Shown here one piece after another: positions 1-4,860 of a stretch of DNA of 5,641 nt. The stretch comes from an uncultured Acidobacteriaceae bacterium. GTDB taxonomy: Bacteria > Acidobacteriota > Terriglobia > Terriglobales > Acidobacteriaceae. The stretch is taken from contig CAIMNN010000031.1 of NCBI GenBank assembly GCA_903842845.1, forward strand, positions 1-5,641, read 5' to 3'. The notes under the pieces are model-generated. The model made no database searches. It was given only the letters and a program-made list of their open reading frames with translations, and had not been told where the DNA came from. Position 1 is the stretch's first letter, and each line of letters starts with the position of its first letter. The translations under genes were made by a program, and so were the position numbers.

Positions 1-151
1 CCACCGCGTTACGCACAGCCAGGTGCTCGGCCATCAACCCGCCGCCATTCGCCGGATACTCCACAGGCATATCCCACCCGCCAAAATCCACCATCTTTGC
101 CTTCAACCCGCGGTGCATTGCATTCAACGCCGTCTTCTTCAACTCACTCAT
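1..151 (-). CDS. gcvT: Glycine cleavage system T protein (aminomethyltransferase), N-terminal fragment
   Basis: This is the first 50 codons of a gene that runs leftward off the window. The translation starts MSELKKTALNAMHRG and continues through KMVDFGGWDMPVEY and then EHLAVRNAV. That matches the start of GcvT, where a 'KTpL...H...gaKMVdFgGWdMPv.Y' segment precedes 'EH.AVR' and the folate-binding body. The enzyme is the tetrahydrofolate-dependent aminomethyltransferase of the cytoplasmic glycine cleavage complex; it releases ammonia from the aminomethyl-lipoyl H protein and forms methylene-THF. The ATG at 151-149 is supported by a GGAG Shine-Dalgarno (complement of 159-162) seven bases upstream. 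The four-residue longer loop between Y and EH, relative to the E. coli protein as I remember it, includes GGG and is probably lineage-typical. Partners gcvH and gcvP would be expected to the left, outside the window. The fragment is too short to judge whether the gene is intact. Confidence 0.9.
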   Translation of the reverse strand, partial: MSELKKTALNAMHRGLKAKMVDFGGWDMPVEYPANGGGLMAEHLAVRNAV

Positions 152-180
152 CGCTCAACTCCAAAACTCTGTCCTTAATC

Positions 181-210
181 ACGATAGGCAGTCAGTGGGC
201 GTGGGGTCAA
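181..210 (-). promoter_or_regulatory. Candidate sigma70 promoter of gcvT
   Basis: Read on the minus strand, TTGACC (complement of 205-210) is followed after 18 bases by TATCGT (complement of 181-186). The predicted start of transcription near 174 gives a leader of about 20-25 bases that contains the gcvT Shine-Dalgarno. The fit is 5 of 6 at -35 and 4 of 6 at -10. No riboswitch-sized leader is present, so a glycine riboswitch is not supported here. Confidence 0.4.
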
Positions 211-306
211 ATCGCAATCTATTACTTTTCCATCTCACAAATTCCTGCACCACACATTGGAACTATCACGCAATCTTCTGCGTACTATTTTGTAAGGACG
301 CATCAC

Positions 307-313
307 AGGAGGT
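307..313 (+). promoter_or_regulatory. Strong Shine-Dalgarno fixing the start of the immunity-like gene
   Basis: AGGAGGT lies four bases before ATG 318. It is the best ribosome binding site in the window. It excludes the earlier in-frame ATG at 195, whose extra 41 residues are polar, unlike the family, and lack a good site. Confidence 0.85.
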
Positions 314-317
314 CACC

Positions 318-533
318 ATGCTCTTCTTTCTCTTCTTCAAGCTCATGTTCCTCGTCGCAGGCTTTGCTTTCTACTTCCTGCCCACGCTCATCGCCAGCAG
401 CCGGCAATCGCGCTCGCAGAGCGGCATCTTTGTCCTTAACCTGCTTCTCGGCTGGACCTTCATCGGCTGGTTTGTCGCTCTAATCTGGGCCTTCGCCAGC
501 GAGCGCCGCTACTACGGCTACAGCCACTACTAG
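318..533 (+). CDS. Superinfection immunity family small membrane protein (T4 Imm-like)
   Basis: A 71-residue, very hydrophobic protein. Residues about 2-25 form a first membrane helix ending in FYFLPTLIAS. A short basic loop (RQSRSQSG, 29-36) follows, and residues about 37-60 (including NLLLGWTFIGWFVALIWAF) form a second helix before a tyrosine-rich tail. The 'LPT.IA..R' and 'N..LGWT.IGW..AL.WA' signatures are those of the superinfection immunity protein family (Pfam Imm_superinfect), named after phage T4 Imm, an inner-membrane protein that blocks DNA entry by related phages. Most bacterial members are chromosomal and have no tested role, so phage exclusion here is inference from the family name. 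Length is close to T4 Imm (about 83 residues). The start at 318 is fixed by the AGGAGGT site. A second small membrane-protein gene follows 56 bases after the stop and may share the transcript. I found no convincing promoter in 213-306. Confidence 0.85.
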   Translation: MLFFLFFKLMFLVAGFAFYFLPTLIASSRQSRSQSGIFVLNLLLGWTFIGWFVALIWAFASERRYYGYSHY

Positions 534-578
534 CACCACCGCATCGGTGACGTTGTAAAATCATCCGTGTTCACACAT

Positions 579-582
579 GGAG
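579..582 (+). promoter_or_regulatory. Shine-Dalgarno of the 52-residue gene
   Basis: GGAG lies seven bases before ATG 590. The overlapping ATG at 577 is out of frame with this gene and begins an arginine-rich shadow reading, so this site points to 590. Confidence 0.6.
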
Positions 583-589
583 TTTTTAC

Positions 590-748
590 ATGAACCAGGT
601 TCGCGGCATCCTCTTGATTGCGCTCGGCGGTTGGGGTATTTATTTGGGCTTGCACAGCACGGGCAACCGTGCGCTCTACGCCTACGCAATCGGCGCAGTC
701 GCCATCCTCGTCGGCCTATGGCGCGTAACCCGCAAAACCGCCCGCTGA
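590..748 (+). CDS. Unrecognised 52-residue two-helix membrane protein
   Basis: The reading runs from ATG 590 to TGA 746-748. It begins MNQVRGILLIALGGWGIYLG, then a polar turn HSTGNR, then a second hydrophobic stretch (about residues 29-44, AYAIGAVAILVGLW), and ends in a basic tail RVTRKTAR. Two short helices with glycine-rich small-residue faces (GGWG, GIYLG) joined by a tight turn suggest a helical hairpin in the inner membrane, with the positive C-terminus likely cytoplasmic. I do not recognise a family. Support for a real gene comes from the GGAG site, the hydrophobic composition that ends cleanly at the stop, and its place just downstream of another small membrane protein on the same strand. 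It ends one base before the convergent amidohydrolase gene ends. Its last codons contain one copy of a bipartite repeat that recurs at 756-780. It could be cotranscribed with, or work alongside, the immunity-like protein; that is inference. Confidence 0.65.
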   Translation: MNQVRGILLIALGGWGIYLGLHSTGNRALYAYAIGAVAILVGLWRVTRKTAR

Positions 749-780
749 ATCACTTCGCGTAACCTGGCCCGCGCAAAACC
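722..780. repeat. Bipartite direct repeat across the convergent gene junction
   Basis: Two nine-base words, CGCGTAACC and CGCAAAACC, occur twice in the same order. They are adjacent at 722-730 and 731-739, then at 756-764 and 772-780 with seven extra bases (TGGCCCG) between them. The first copy encodes RVTRKT near the end of the 52-residue protein. The second lies, in reverse, over the last codons of the amidohydrolase. A local duplication with a small insertion would explain it. Confidence 0.6.
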
Positions 781-2453
781 TTCCCCGGCAGCGCGCCTGT
801 CATCTTGCCGCCTTCGATCACCGGCACGCCGTTGACCAGCACGTCTTCCATCCCCACTGAAAGCTGATTCGGTTTCTCAAACGTCGCCAGATCCGTTATC
901 TTCTCAGCGTCAAACACCACCACGTCGGCCCACATCCCCACCTTCAACACTCCGCGGTCGCTGAGCCGCATCTTCGCCGCCGGCAACGCGGAAAATTTCC
1001 TTATCGCATCCGGCAGCGTCAATACTATCTCCTCACGCACATACTTCCTCAGTATCCGCGGAAACGTCCCATACGCCCTCGGATGAGGATGCTCCGTGCC
1101 CAGTAACCCATCAGGCGACGTACCCGACGAATCATTGTCGATCGACATCCACGGCTGCTTCAGCGCCAACCGCACGTCCGGCTCATCCATGCCGAAGACC
1201 GCAACCTCGGTAGCTGCGTTGTCGCGTATCAATATCTCGCACAGCGCATCGATGGCGTCCATCTTCCACTCCGCTGCGACCTCGCTCAATCGCTTGCCTT
1301 GGATCTTGAGCAGTTCTGGATTTTGTACTATTCCAATCAAAACAGCTTCCGGCCCTGAAATCTCCTGCCACTCGTTGTCCCACTCCTCGCCCGCCGAGTC
1401 CTTCCCGCTCGCAAGCATGTCCTTGCGGATCCGCGCCCGCGTCGCCGGGTCCTTCAACCGCGCTATCAACTTCTCATCGCCGCCGTCATGCGACCACGGC
1501 GGAACGAACGCCGAAAAAGAATTGTGCCATGCCGTGTACGCATAAGTATTCGCGCTCACCTCAACTCCATCTCGCCGCGCCGCATCTATGCGCTCCACTA
1601 TCTGCGGCATCCGTCCCCAATTCGCCTTCCCCGCCGCCTTCAAATGCCAAATCTCCACCGGAACCTTCGCCTCGCGCCCAATGCGCGTCGCTTCGTCAAT
1701 CGCCTCCAGCACCGCATCGCCCTCGCTGCGCATATGCGTCGCGTAAACGCCACCGTACTTCCCCGCCACACCAGCCAACGCTATCAACTCTTCGGTCTTC
1801 GCATACGGCGCCGGCGAGTACTGCAACGCCGTCGACAACCCCACGGCCCCGTCGCGCATTGCCTGCCCAACAAGCGCCTTCATCTCCTCAAGCTGCGCTG
1901 CCGTCGGCTGTACATCCGCATCGCCCAGCACCATCCGCCGCACGCTCGTCGCGCCCACATAGCTCGCAAGGTTGATCCCCATTCCATGCCGCTCCAGCGT
2001 CGTGAAGTACTCGCCCAGCGTGTGCCAATCCGGCTTTATCTTGTAGTGCTCATATCCGCCGCGGTCCCCCGCCAGCATCGCGTCATTCACCGACCCGGCG
2101 GAATTACCCTCGCCCGTTATCTCCGTCGTGATGCCCTGAAATATCTTCGACGGCACCCGCGGCTCCACCAGCATCGTCAGCTCCGACTGCCCCAGCATGT
2201 CAATAAATCCCGGCGCAACCACGCGCCCGCCGGCATCAATCCGCTTCACCGCCGCGTGCCCATCCAACTTGCCAATCGCCACTATCCGCCCGTTACGAAT
2301 GCCCAGGTCGGCCGAGTACCACGGTGACCCCGTACCGTCAATCACGTGCCCATGGACGATCAGCACATCAAACGCCGCGTCCTGCGCATACATTTGTGGC
2401 ACAACCAGCCAAAAAATCAAAGCCGCCAGCAATCCGCGTAAACAAGCTTTCAT
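750..2453 (-). CDS. Secreted N-acyl-D-amino-acid deacylase / D-aminoacylase-like amidohydrolase with altered metal site
   Basis: A 567-residue protein from ATG 2453-2451. Residues 1-23 are a signal peptide (MKACLRG, a hydrophobic core, then a likely cut after MYA), so it is exported. The composite beta domain and TIM barrel follow: VLIVHGHVIDGTGSPWY (30-46), GRIVAIG, then VVAPGFIDMLGQSE (78-91). Family landmarks include YATHMRSEGD (H240), EIWHLKAAGKANWGR (H270), MSIDNDSSG (D441), HPHPRAYGTFPR (455-466) and a C-terminal GMWADVVVFD...VLVNG closing strand. The D-aminoacylase family hydrolyses N-acyl-D-amino acids using zinc. In the usual enzyme 'PGFID.H.H' supplies two histidines and a 'GNCG' cysteine supplies another ligand. 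Here these read PGFIDMLGQSE and TGEGNSAG, so both are absent while H240, H270 and D441 remain. Activity or specificity may differ; I believe this variant recurs as a subgroup, but cannot confirm it. The gene is monocistronic in view and diverges from bactofilin. Confidence 0.85.
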   Translation of the reverse strand: MKACLRGLLAALIFWLVVPQMYAQDAAFDVLIVHGHVIDGTGSPWYSADLGIRNGRIVAIGKLDGHAAVKRIDAGGRVVAPGFIDMLGQSELTMLVEPRVPSKIFQGITTEITGEGNSAGSVNDAMLAGDRGGYEHYKIKPDWHTLGEYFTTLERHGMGINLASYVGATSVRRMVLGDADVQPTAAQLEEMKALVGQAMRDGAVGLSTALQYSPAPYAKTEELIALAGVAGKYGGVYATHMRSEGDAVLEAIDEATRIGREAKVPVEIWHLKAAGKANWGRMPQIVERIDAARRDGVEVSANTYAYTAWHNSFSAFVPPWSHDGGDEKLIARLKDPATRARIRKDMLASGKDSAGEEWDNEWQEISGPEAVLIGIVQNPELLKIQGKRLSEVAAEWKMDAIDALCEILIRDNAATEVAVFGMDEPDVRLALKQPWMSIDNDSSGTSPDGLLGTEHPHPRAYGTFPRILRKYVREEIVLTLPDAIRKFSALPAAKMRLSDRGVLKVGMWADVVVFDAEKITDLATFEKPNQLSVGMEDVLVNGVPVIEGGKMTGALPGKVLRGPGYAK

Positions 2454-2461
2454 ATCTTGAT

Positions 2462-2467
2462 TCCTCC
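2462..2467 (-). promoter_or_regulatory. Shine-Dalgarno fixing the amidohydrolase start
   Basis: GGAGGA on the minus strand lies eight bases before ATG 2453. It favours the start that exposes a normal signal peptide (MKACLRG). The longer reading from 2522 would add 23 polar residues in front of the signal peptide. Confidence 0.75.
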
Positions 2468-2520
2468 AAAGCCTTGCAAATTCGGCTGAATCCCTGAAAA
2501 AACCGTACTCCAGTTGCATC

Positions 2521-2548
2521 AATCTACCACCACTTGCATTAGTTGCAA
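2521..2548 (-). promoter_or_regulatory. Candidate promoter of the amidohydrolase gene
   Basis: On the minus strand TTGCAA (2548-2543) is followed after 16 bases by TAGATT (2526-2521). This would give a leader of about 60 bases that includes the Shine-Dalgarno at 2462-2467. Each hexamer matches only four of six consensus bases. The -35 hexamer is itself one of the clustered TTGCA motifs. Confidence 0.3.
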
Positions 2549-2579
2549 TATGAAATTCGTTTTCCCTGCTCCGTTCCCA

Positions 2580-2609
2580 TTGCGTTGCTAACTTGCTTCA
2601 CTCTACAAT
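2580..2609 (+). promoter_or_regulatory. Candidate promoter of the bactofilin gene
   Basis: TTGCGT (2580-2585) is followed after 18 bases by TACAAT (2604-2609), a one-mismatch -10 element. Transcription would start near 2616 and leave a leader of about 120 bases before ATG 2740. The leader contains two small alternative hairpins around 2653-2675. Confidence 0.4.
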
Positions 2610-2739
2610 TTGCATGACATCTCTTGCAGGTTTCTCGTGCAAAATGTGTGTAGCTGATGAGTCAGCAACATGCTGCCTCACTCACACCAAAATCATTGGC
2701 CTGCGTCAAAACAACAAGTTCAAAGAAAAGGAATCACTC

Positions 2740-3219
2740 ATGAGCGCGATGTGGAAACCCACCCAGCCTAATGCCGCCCCCACACCCACACCCGAACCCA
2801 TCCGCCCAACCCCCACGCCGGCCTTTGAGCCCGCCGCGCGACCCACTGCCGCAAGCGAGCAGGCATCCATCGGCAAGGGGCTCAGCTTCAAGGGCGAGAT
2901 AACCGGCACAGAATCGCTTTATATCGACGGCAAGATCGAGGGCAGCATCAGCCTGCCCGGCAATCGAGTCACCGTCGGTCGCAATGGCACCGTCACCGCC
3001 AACATCACCGCGCGTGAGATCGTCGTCCTCGGCAAGGTCCGCGGCAACGTCTCCGCCACTGACCGCGTTGACATCCGCGCTGAAGGTTCGCTCACCGGCG
3101 ACGTCGCCGCCGCGCGCATCAGCATTGAGGACGGCGCATTCTTCAAGGGCGGCATTGACATCCGCAAGCCCGATGGCAAGCCCGGCCTCGTACAACAGGA
3201 GCTCCCCGCTCAGGCCTAG
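2740..3219 (+). CDS. Bactofilin (polymer-forming cytoskeletal protein)
   Basis: A 159-residue protein starting MSAMWKPTQP. Residues about 6-40 are proline-, threonine- and alanine-rich with repeated PTPTP words and are probably disordered. Residues about 43-143 form the bactofilin domain: IGKGLSFKGEITGTESLYID, GKIEGSI, VTVGRNGTVTANITAREIVVLGKVRGNV, DIRAEGSLTGDVAAARISIEDGAFFKGGI. The regular glycine-spaced short strands are the right-handed beta-helix rungs typical of bactofilins, which polymerise without nucleotide at the cytoplasmic membrane and affect cell shape and peptidoglycan placement in several bacteria. The ATG at 2740 has AAGGA seven bases upstream. An in-frame ATG at 2593 would add 49 cysteine-rich residues with no family support, and the internal ATG 2749 (MWKP) is a less likely alternative. 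The gene is followed by its own terminator, so it is probably transcribed alone. No M23 peptidase, a frequent bactofilin neighbour elsewhere, is visible. Confidence 0.93.
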   Translation: MSAMWKPTQPNAAPTPTPEPIRPTPTPAFEPAARPTAASEQASIGKGLSFKGEITGTESLYIDGKIEGSISLPGNRVTVGRNGTVTANITAREIVVLGKVRGNVSATDRVDIRAEGSLTGDVAAARISIEDGAFFKGGIDIRKPDGKPGLVQQELPAQA

Positions 3220-3244
3220 CTCTGCGCTGCATCGTCTTACAAAG

Positions 3245-3271
3245 AAGGGAACGCCACCGCTGCGTTCCCTT
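3245..3271 (+). terminator. Intrinsic terminator after bactofilin
   Basis: AAGGGAACGC (3245-3254) pairs perfectly with GCGTTCCCTT (3262-3271) around a seven-base loop. It is followed by a T-rich run (TTCATTTTCATTATTT). It lies 25 bases after the bactofilin stop and separates it from the M28 gene. Confidence 0.92.
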
Positions 3272-3316
3272 TTCATTTTCATTATTTGCTGCTTTTTTTA
3301 TTGACCTCCCATCCGC

Positions 3317-3322
3317 TACCAT
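3317..3322 (+). promoter_or_regulatory. Candidate -10 element for a leaderless M28 transcript
   Basis: TACCAT ends six bases before ATG 3329, so a start at the usual distance would fall on the A of the ATG. There is no purine-rich ribosome binding site between 3300 and 3328. No clear -35 is seen at 17 bases; the TTGACC at 3301 is too close. A T-rich tract precedes it. Confidence 0.35.
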
Positions 3323-3328
3323 CACCGA

Positions 3329-4789
3329 ATGAAGAAAACTTCCCTCTTTCTGGTGCTCTTAGCCTCTCTGCCCCTCGTCGGGCAGACCCTGCAAGTCACT
3401 CCTCAAACCCATGATGCCCTCATCCGTCTCGGCGGCCAGCTCATGCTCGACGGCAAAGCCTACGAGTACGACCGCCAGCTCTCCGACGAGATTGGCCCGC
3501 GCCTCACAGGCAGCGGCAACTACGTCAAGGCCACCGAGTACGCCAAGGGCGAGTTCACCCGCCTCGGCCTCAAGAATGTTCACTTCGAAATCTGGACCAT
3601 CCCCGCAACCTGGGAGCCCGAAAGCGTCGGCGAAGCGCGCATGATCAAGCCCCACCACCAGCGCCTCCATATGGAGAGCGAAGGCTGGTCACTATCAACG
3701 CCCGAGGGCGGCGTCCGCGGCGAGATCTTCCATCTGAAGGCCGCAACCGTCGAAGCCGTCACTGCTGACGCAGACAAGATCAAGGACCACATCGTCTTTA
3801 TTGACGGCGAAACCATGCGCAACTCGCCGTCGCAATTCGGCAAGCTCTTCGATGGCCTCAACGCGCTCACCACATCCGGCGCAAAGGCTCTCATCCTCGG
3901 CTTCGGCACCACCAACAACGCGCCCAGCTTCATCGGCCTCACCACCTTCAACGGCAGCCTTTTCCCGCTCGCCGCTGGCAACCTCGGTCAGGAAGACACT
4001 CTCTTACTCGGCCGCCTGCTCAAAGAAGGCCCCGTCGAAGTCCAGTTCACTTTCAAGAACAGGATTCTTGCCAACGTCCCCGTCAACAACGTTGTCGCTG
4101 AGATTCCCGGCACTGACGCTTCCGGCGAGTACATCGTCATCGGCGGCCACCTCGACAGTTGGCACCCCGGCACTGGCGCGCAGGATAACGGCACCGGCGC
4201 ATCGAGCGTCCTCGCTATCGCTGAGGCCATCCAGGCCTCCGGCCTCAAGCCGCGCCGCACCATCCGCTTCATCCTCTTCGGCGGCGAAGAAGAAGGCCTT
4301 ATCGGCTCAGTCAATTACGCGCGCCAGCACCTCTCCGAGATGGACAAATGCGTCGGCGTCTTCGTCACCGACTCCGGCTCCGAGCCGCCAAAGGGCTGGT
4401 ACACCTTCGGCCGCAGCGACGTTAAGGACTCGCTCAAGCTCATCGAGCCGCTCCTTGCCTCACTCGGCGCCAGCGGCACAACCGATGAAGGCGATCTGAC
4501 TTTCGAAACCGATGAAGCGCCCTTCCTCATTCACGGCGTTCCCTCGCTCGTCCTCTGGACCCCGATGGACAAGTACTGGGGCCTTCACCACAAGCCCAGC
4601 GACACCTTCGACAAAGTTGTCCAGCGCGACCTCAACCTCGGCGTCGCTGTTGTCGGCGTCACTGCCTACGCCTTCGCCGACGCACCGAACTCACTCAAGC
4701 ACTACTCCCAGAGCGAACTTGAAGACGAGCTCAAGAGCATCAAGGCCATCGACGAGTACAAGGACATGAACGACCACAAGTTGTTTTAG
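3329..4789 (+). CDS. Secreted M28-family zinc metallopeptidase (carboxypeptidase Q-like)
   Basis: A 486-residue protein. Residues 1-19 are a signal peptide (MKKTSLFLVLLASLPLVGQ). An N-terminal region with YDRQLSDEIGPRLTGSGNYVKATEYA (47-72) and a protease-associated-like insertion (about 120-245) precede the catalytic domain. The co-catalytic zinc site is intact: GGHLDSW (H274), GAQDNGTG (D286), LFGGEEEGLIGS (E320 as base, E321 as ligand), VTDSGS (D348) and LHHKPSDTFD (H421, possibly H420). M28 enzymes of this layout are exported amino- or dipeptidases that release residues from peptides; the exact substrate cannot be read from sequence. Length matches human carboxypeptidase Q (about 470). The gene stands between the bactofilin terminator upstream and a palindromic element downstream, so it is probably monocistronic. 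The start is fixed by the signal peptide, yet no Shine-Dalgarno precedes it. It could serve nutrient peptide scavenging or periplasmic peptide turnover. Confidence 0.92.
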   Translation: MKKTSLFLVLLASLPLVGQTLQVTPQTHDALIRLGGQLMLDGKAYEYDRQLSDEIGPRLTGSGNYVKATEYAKGEFTRLGLKNVHFEIWTIPATWEPESVGEARMIKPHHQRLHMESEGWSLSTPEGGVRGEIFHLKAATVEAVTADADKIKDHIVFIDGETMRNSPSQFGKLFDGLNALTTSGAKALILGFGTTNNAPSFIGLTTFNGSLFPLAAGNLGQEDTLLLGRLLKEGPVEVQFTFKNRILANVPVNNVVAEIPGTDASGEYIVIGGHLDSWHPGTGAQDNGTGASSVLAIAEAIQASGLKPRRTIRFILFGGEEEGLIGSVNYARQHLSEMDKCVGVFVTDSGSEPPKGWYTFGRSDVKDSLKLIEPLLASLGASGTTDEGDLTFETDEAPFLIHGVPSLVLWTPMDKYWGLHHKPSDTFDKVVQRDLNLGVAVVGVTAYAFADAPNSLKHYSQSELEDELKSIKAIDEYKDMNDHKLF

Positions 4790-4810
4790 TTTTTTAGATT
4801 CATAGATGAT

Positions 4811-4860
4811 ATGGATGCCCCATCCTTGCGCGTCTTTTAGCGCAAGGGTGGGAAATCCAT
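4811..4860. repeat. Long palindromic hairpin (REP-like or bidirectional terminator) between convergent genes
   Basis: CCCATCCTTGCGC (4819-4831) pairs with GCGCAAGGGTGGG (4840-4852), thirteen pairs with one G-T wobble, around the loop GTCTTTTA. After a 2 by 2 internal loop (GC against AA) an outer stem ATGGAT (4811-4816) pairs with ATCCAT (4855-4860). The whole makes a nineteen-pair imperfect palindrome. It lies 21 bases after the M28 stop and its last base is the first base of the flippase stop codon on the other strand. No T run follows immediately, so it is not a standard intrinsic terminator. It looks like a dispersed intergenic palindrome, but only one copy is in the window. Confidence 0.75.

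Larger units (their letters stand above)
2474..2629. repeat. Cluster of TTGCA motifs in the divergent intergenic region
   Basis: TTGCAA or TTGCAT/TTGCAG hexamers occur at 2474, 2514, 2534, 2543, 2610 and 2624, with one further TGCAA at 2639-2643. The first three are spaced by exactly 40 and 20 bases, near whole turns of the helix, and AGTTGCA occurs at 2512 and 2541. The cluster overlaps candidate promoters of both flanking genes. It could be operator sites for an unknown regulator, or simply local base composition. Confidence 0.4.

Noticed and set aside
257..288. TTGGAA and TACTAT as a promoter for the immunity-like gene
   Set aside because: The spacer is 20 bases, too long for a normal sigma70 promoter, and no better pair is visible.
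152..317. Glycine riboswitch or other structured leader upstream of gcvT
   Set aside because: The likely gcvT leader is only about 20-25 bases and no paired aptamer-like structure is seen in the region.
97..483. Plus-strand frame of 128 codons over the immunity-like gene
   Set aside because: Serine-rich low-complexity translation in another frame; the frame from 318 has a strong ribosome site and a recognised family.
537..549. CACCG-CAT-CGGTG hairpin after the immunity-like gene as a terminator
   Set aside because: Only five pairs and no T run follows; too weak to call, and readthrough into the next small gene is plausible.
577..762. Plus-strand frame of 61 codons from ATG 577
   Set aside because: It is rich in Arg, Pro and His, has no family look and runs out of frame with the well-supported hydrophobic protein from 590; it also overlaps the 3' end of the opposite gene.
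1488..2327. Long plus-strand frame of 279 codons inside the amidohydrolase gene
   Set aside because: The translation is dominated by Arg, His, Leu and Pro, the usual shadow of a GC-rich gene on the opposite strand; there is no ribosome site or domain.
2654..2680. CTGATGAG resembling the core of a hammerhead ribozyme, followed by a small hairpin
   Set aside because: The matching GAAA segment and flanking stems are missing after the hairpin (GCCTCACTC follows), so the catalytic core cannot form.
2734..3282. Minus-strand frame of 182 codons across bactofilin
   Set aside because: Gly-, Ala- and Asp-rich antisense shadow that also runs through the terminator; no signature of a real protein.
3801..4499. 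Plus-strand frame of 232 codons inside the M28 gene
   Set aside because: Ser-, Ala-, Pro- and Arg-rich off-frame reading of a gene with an intact catalytic site in its own frame.
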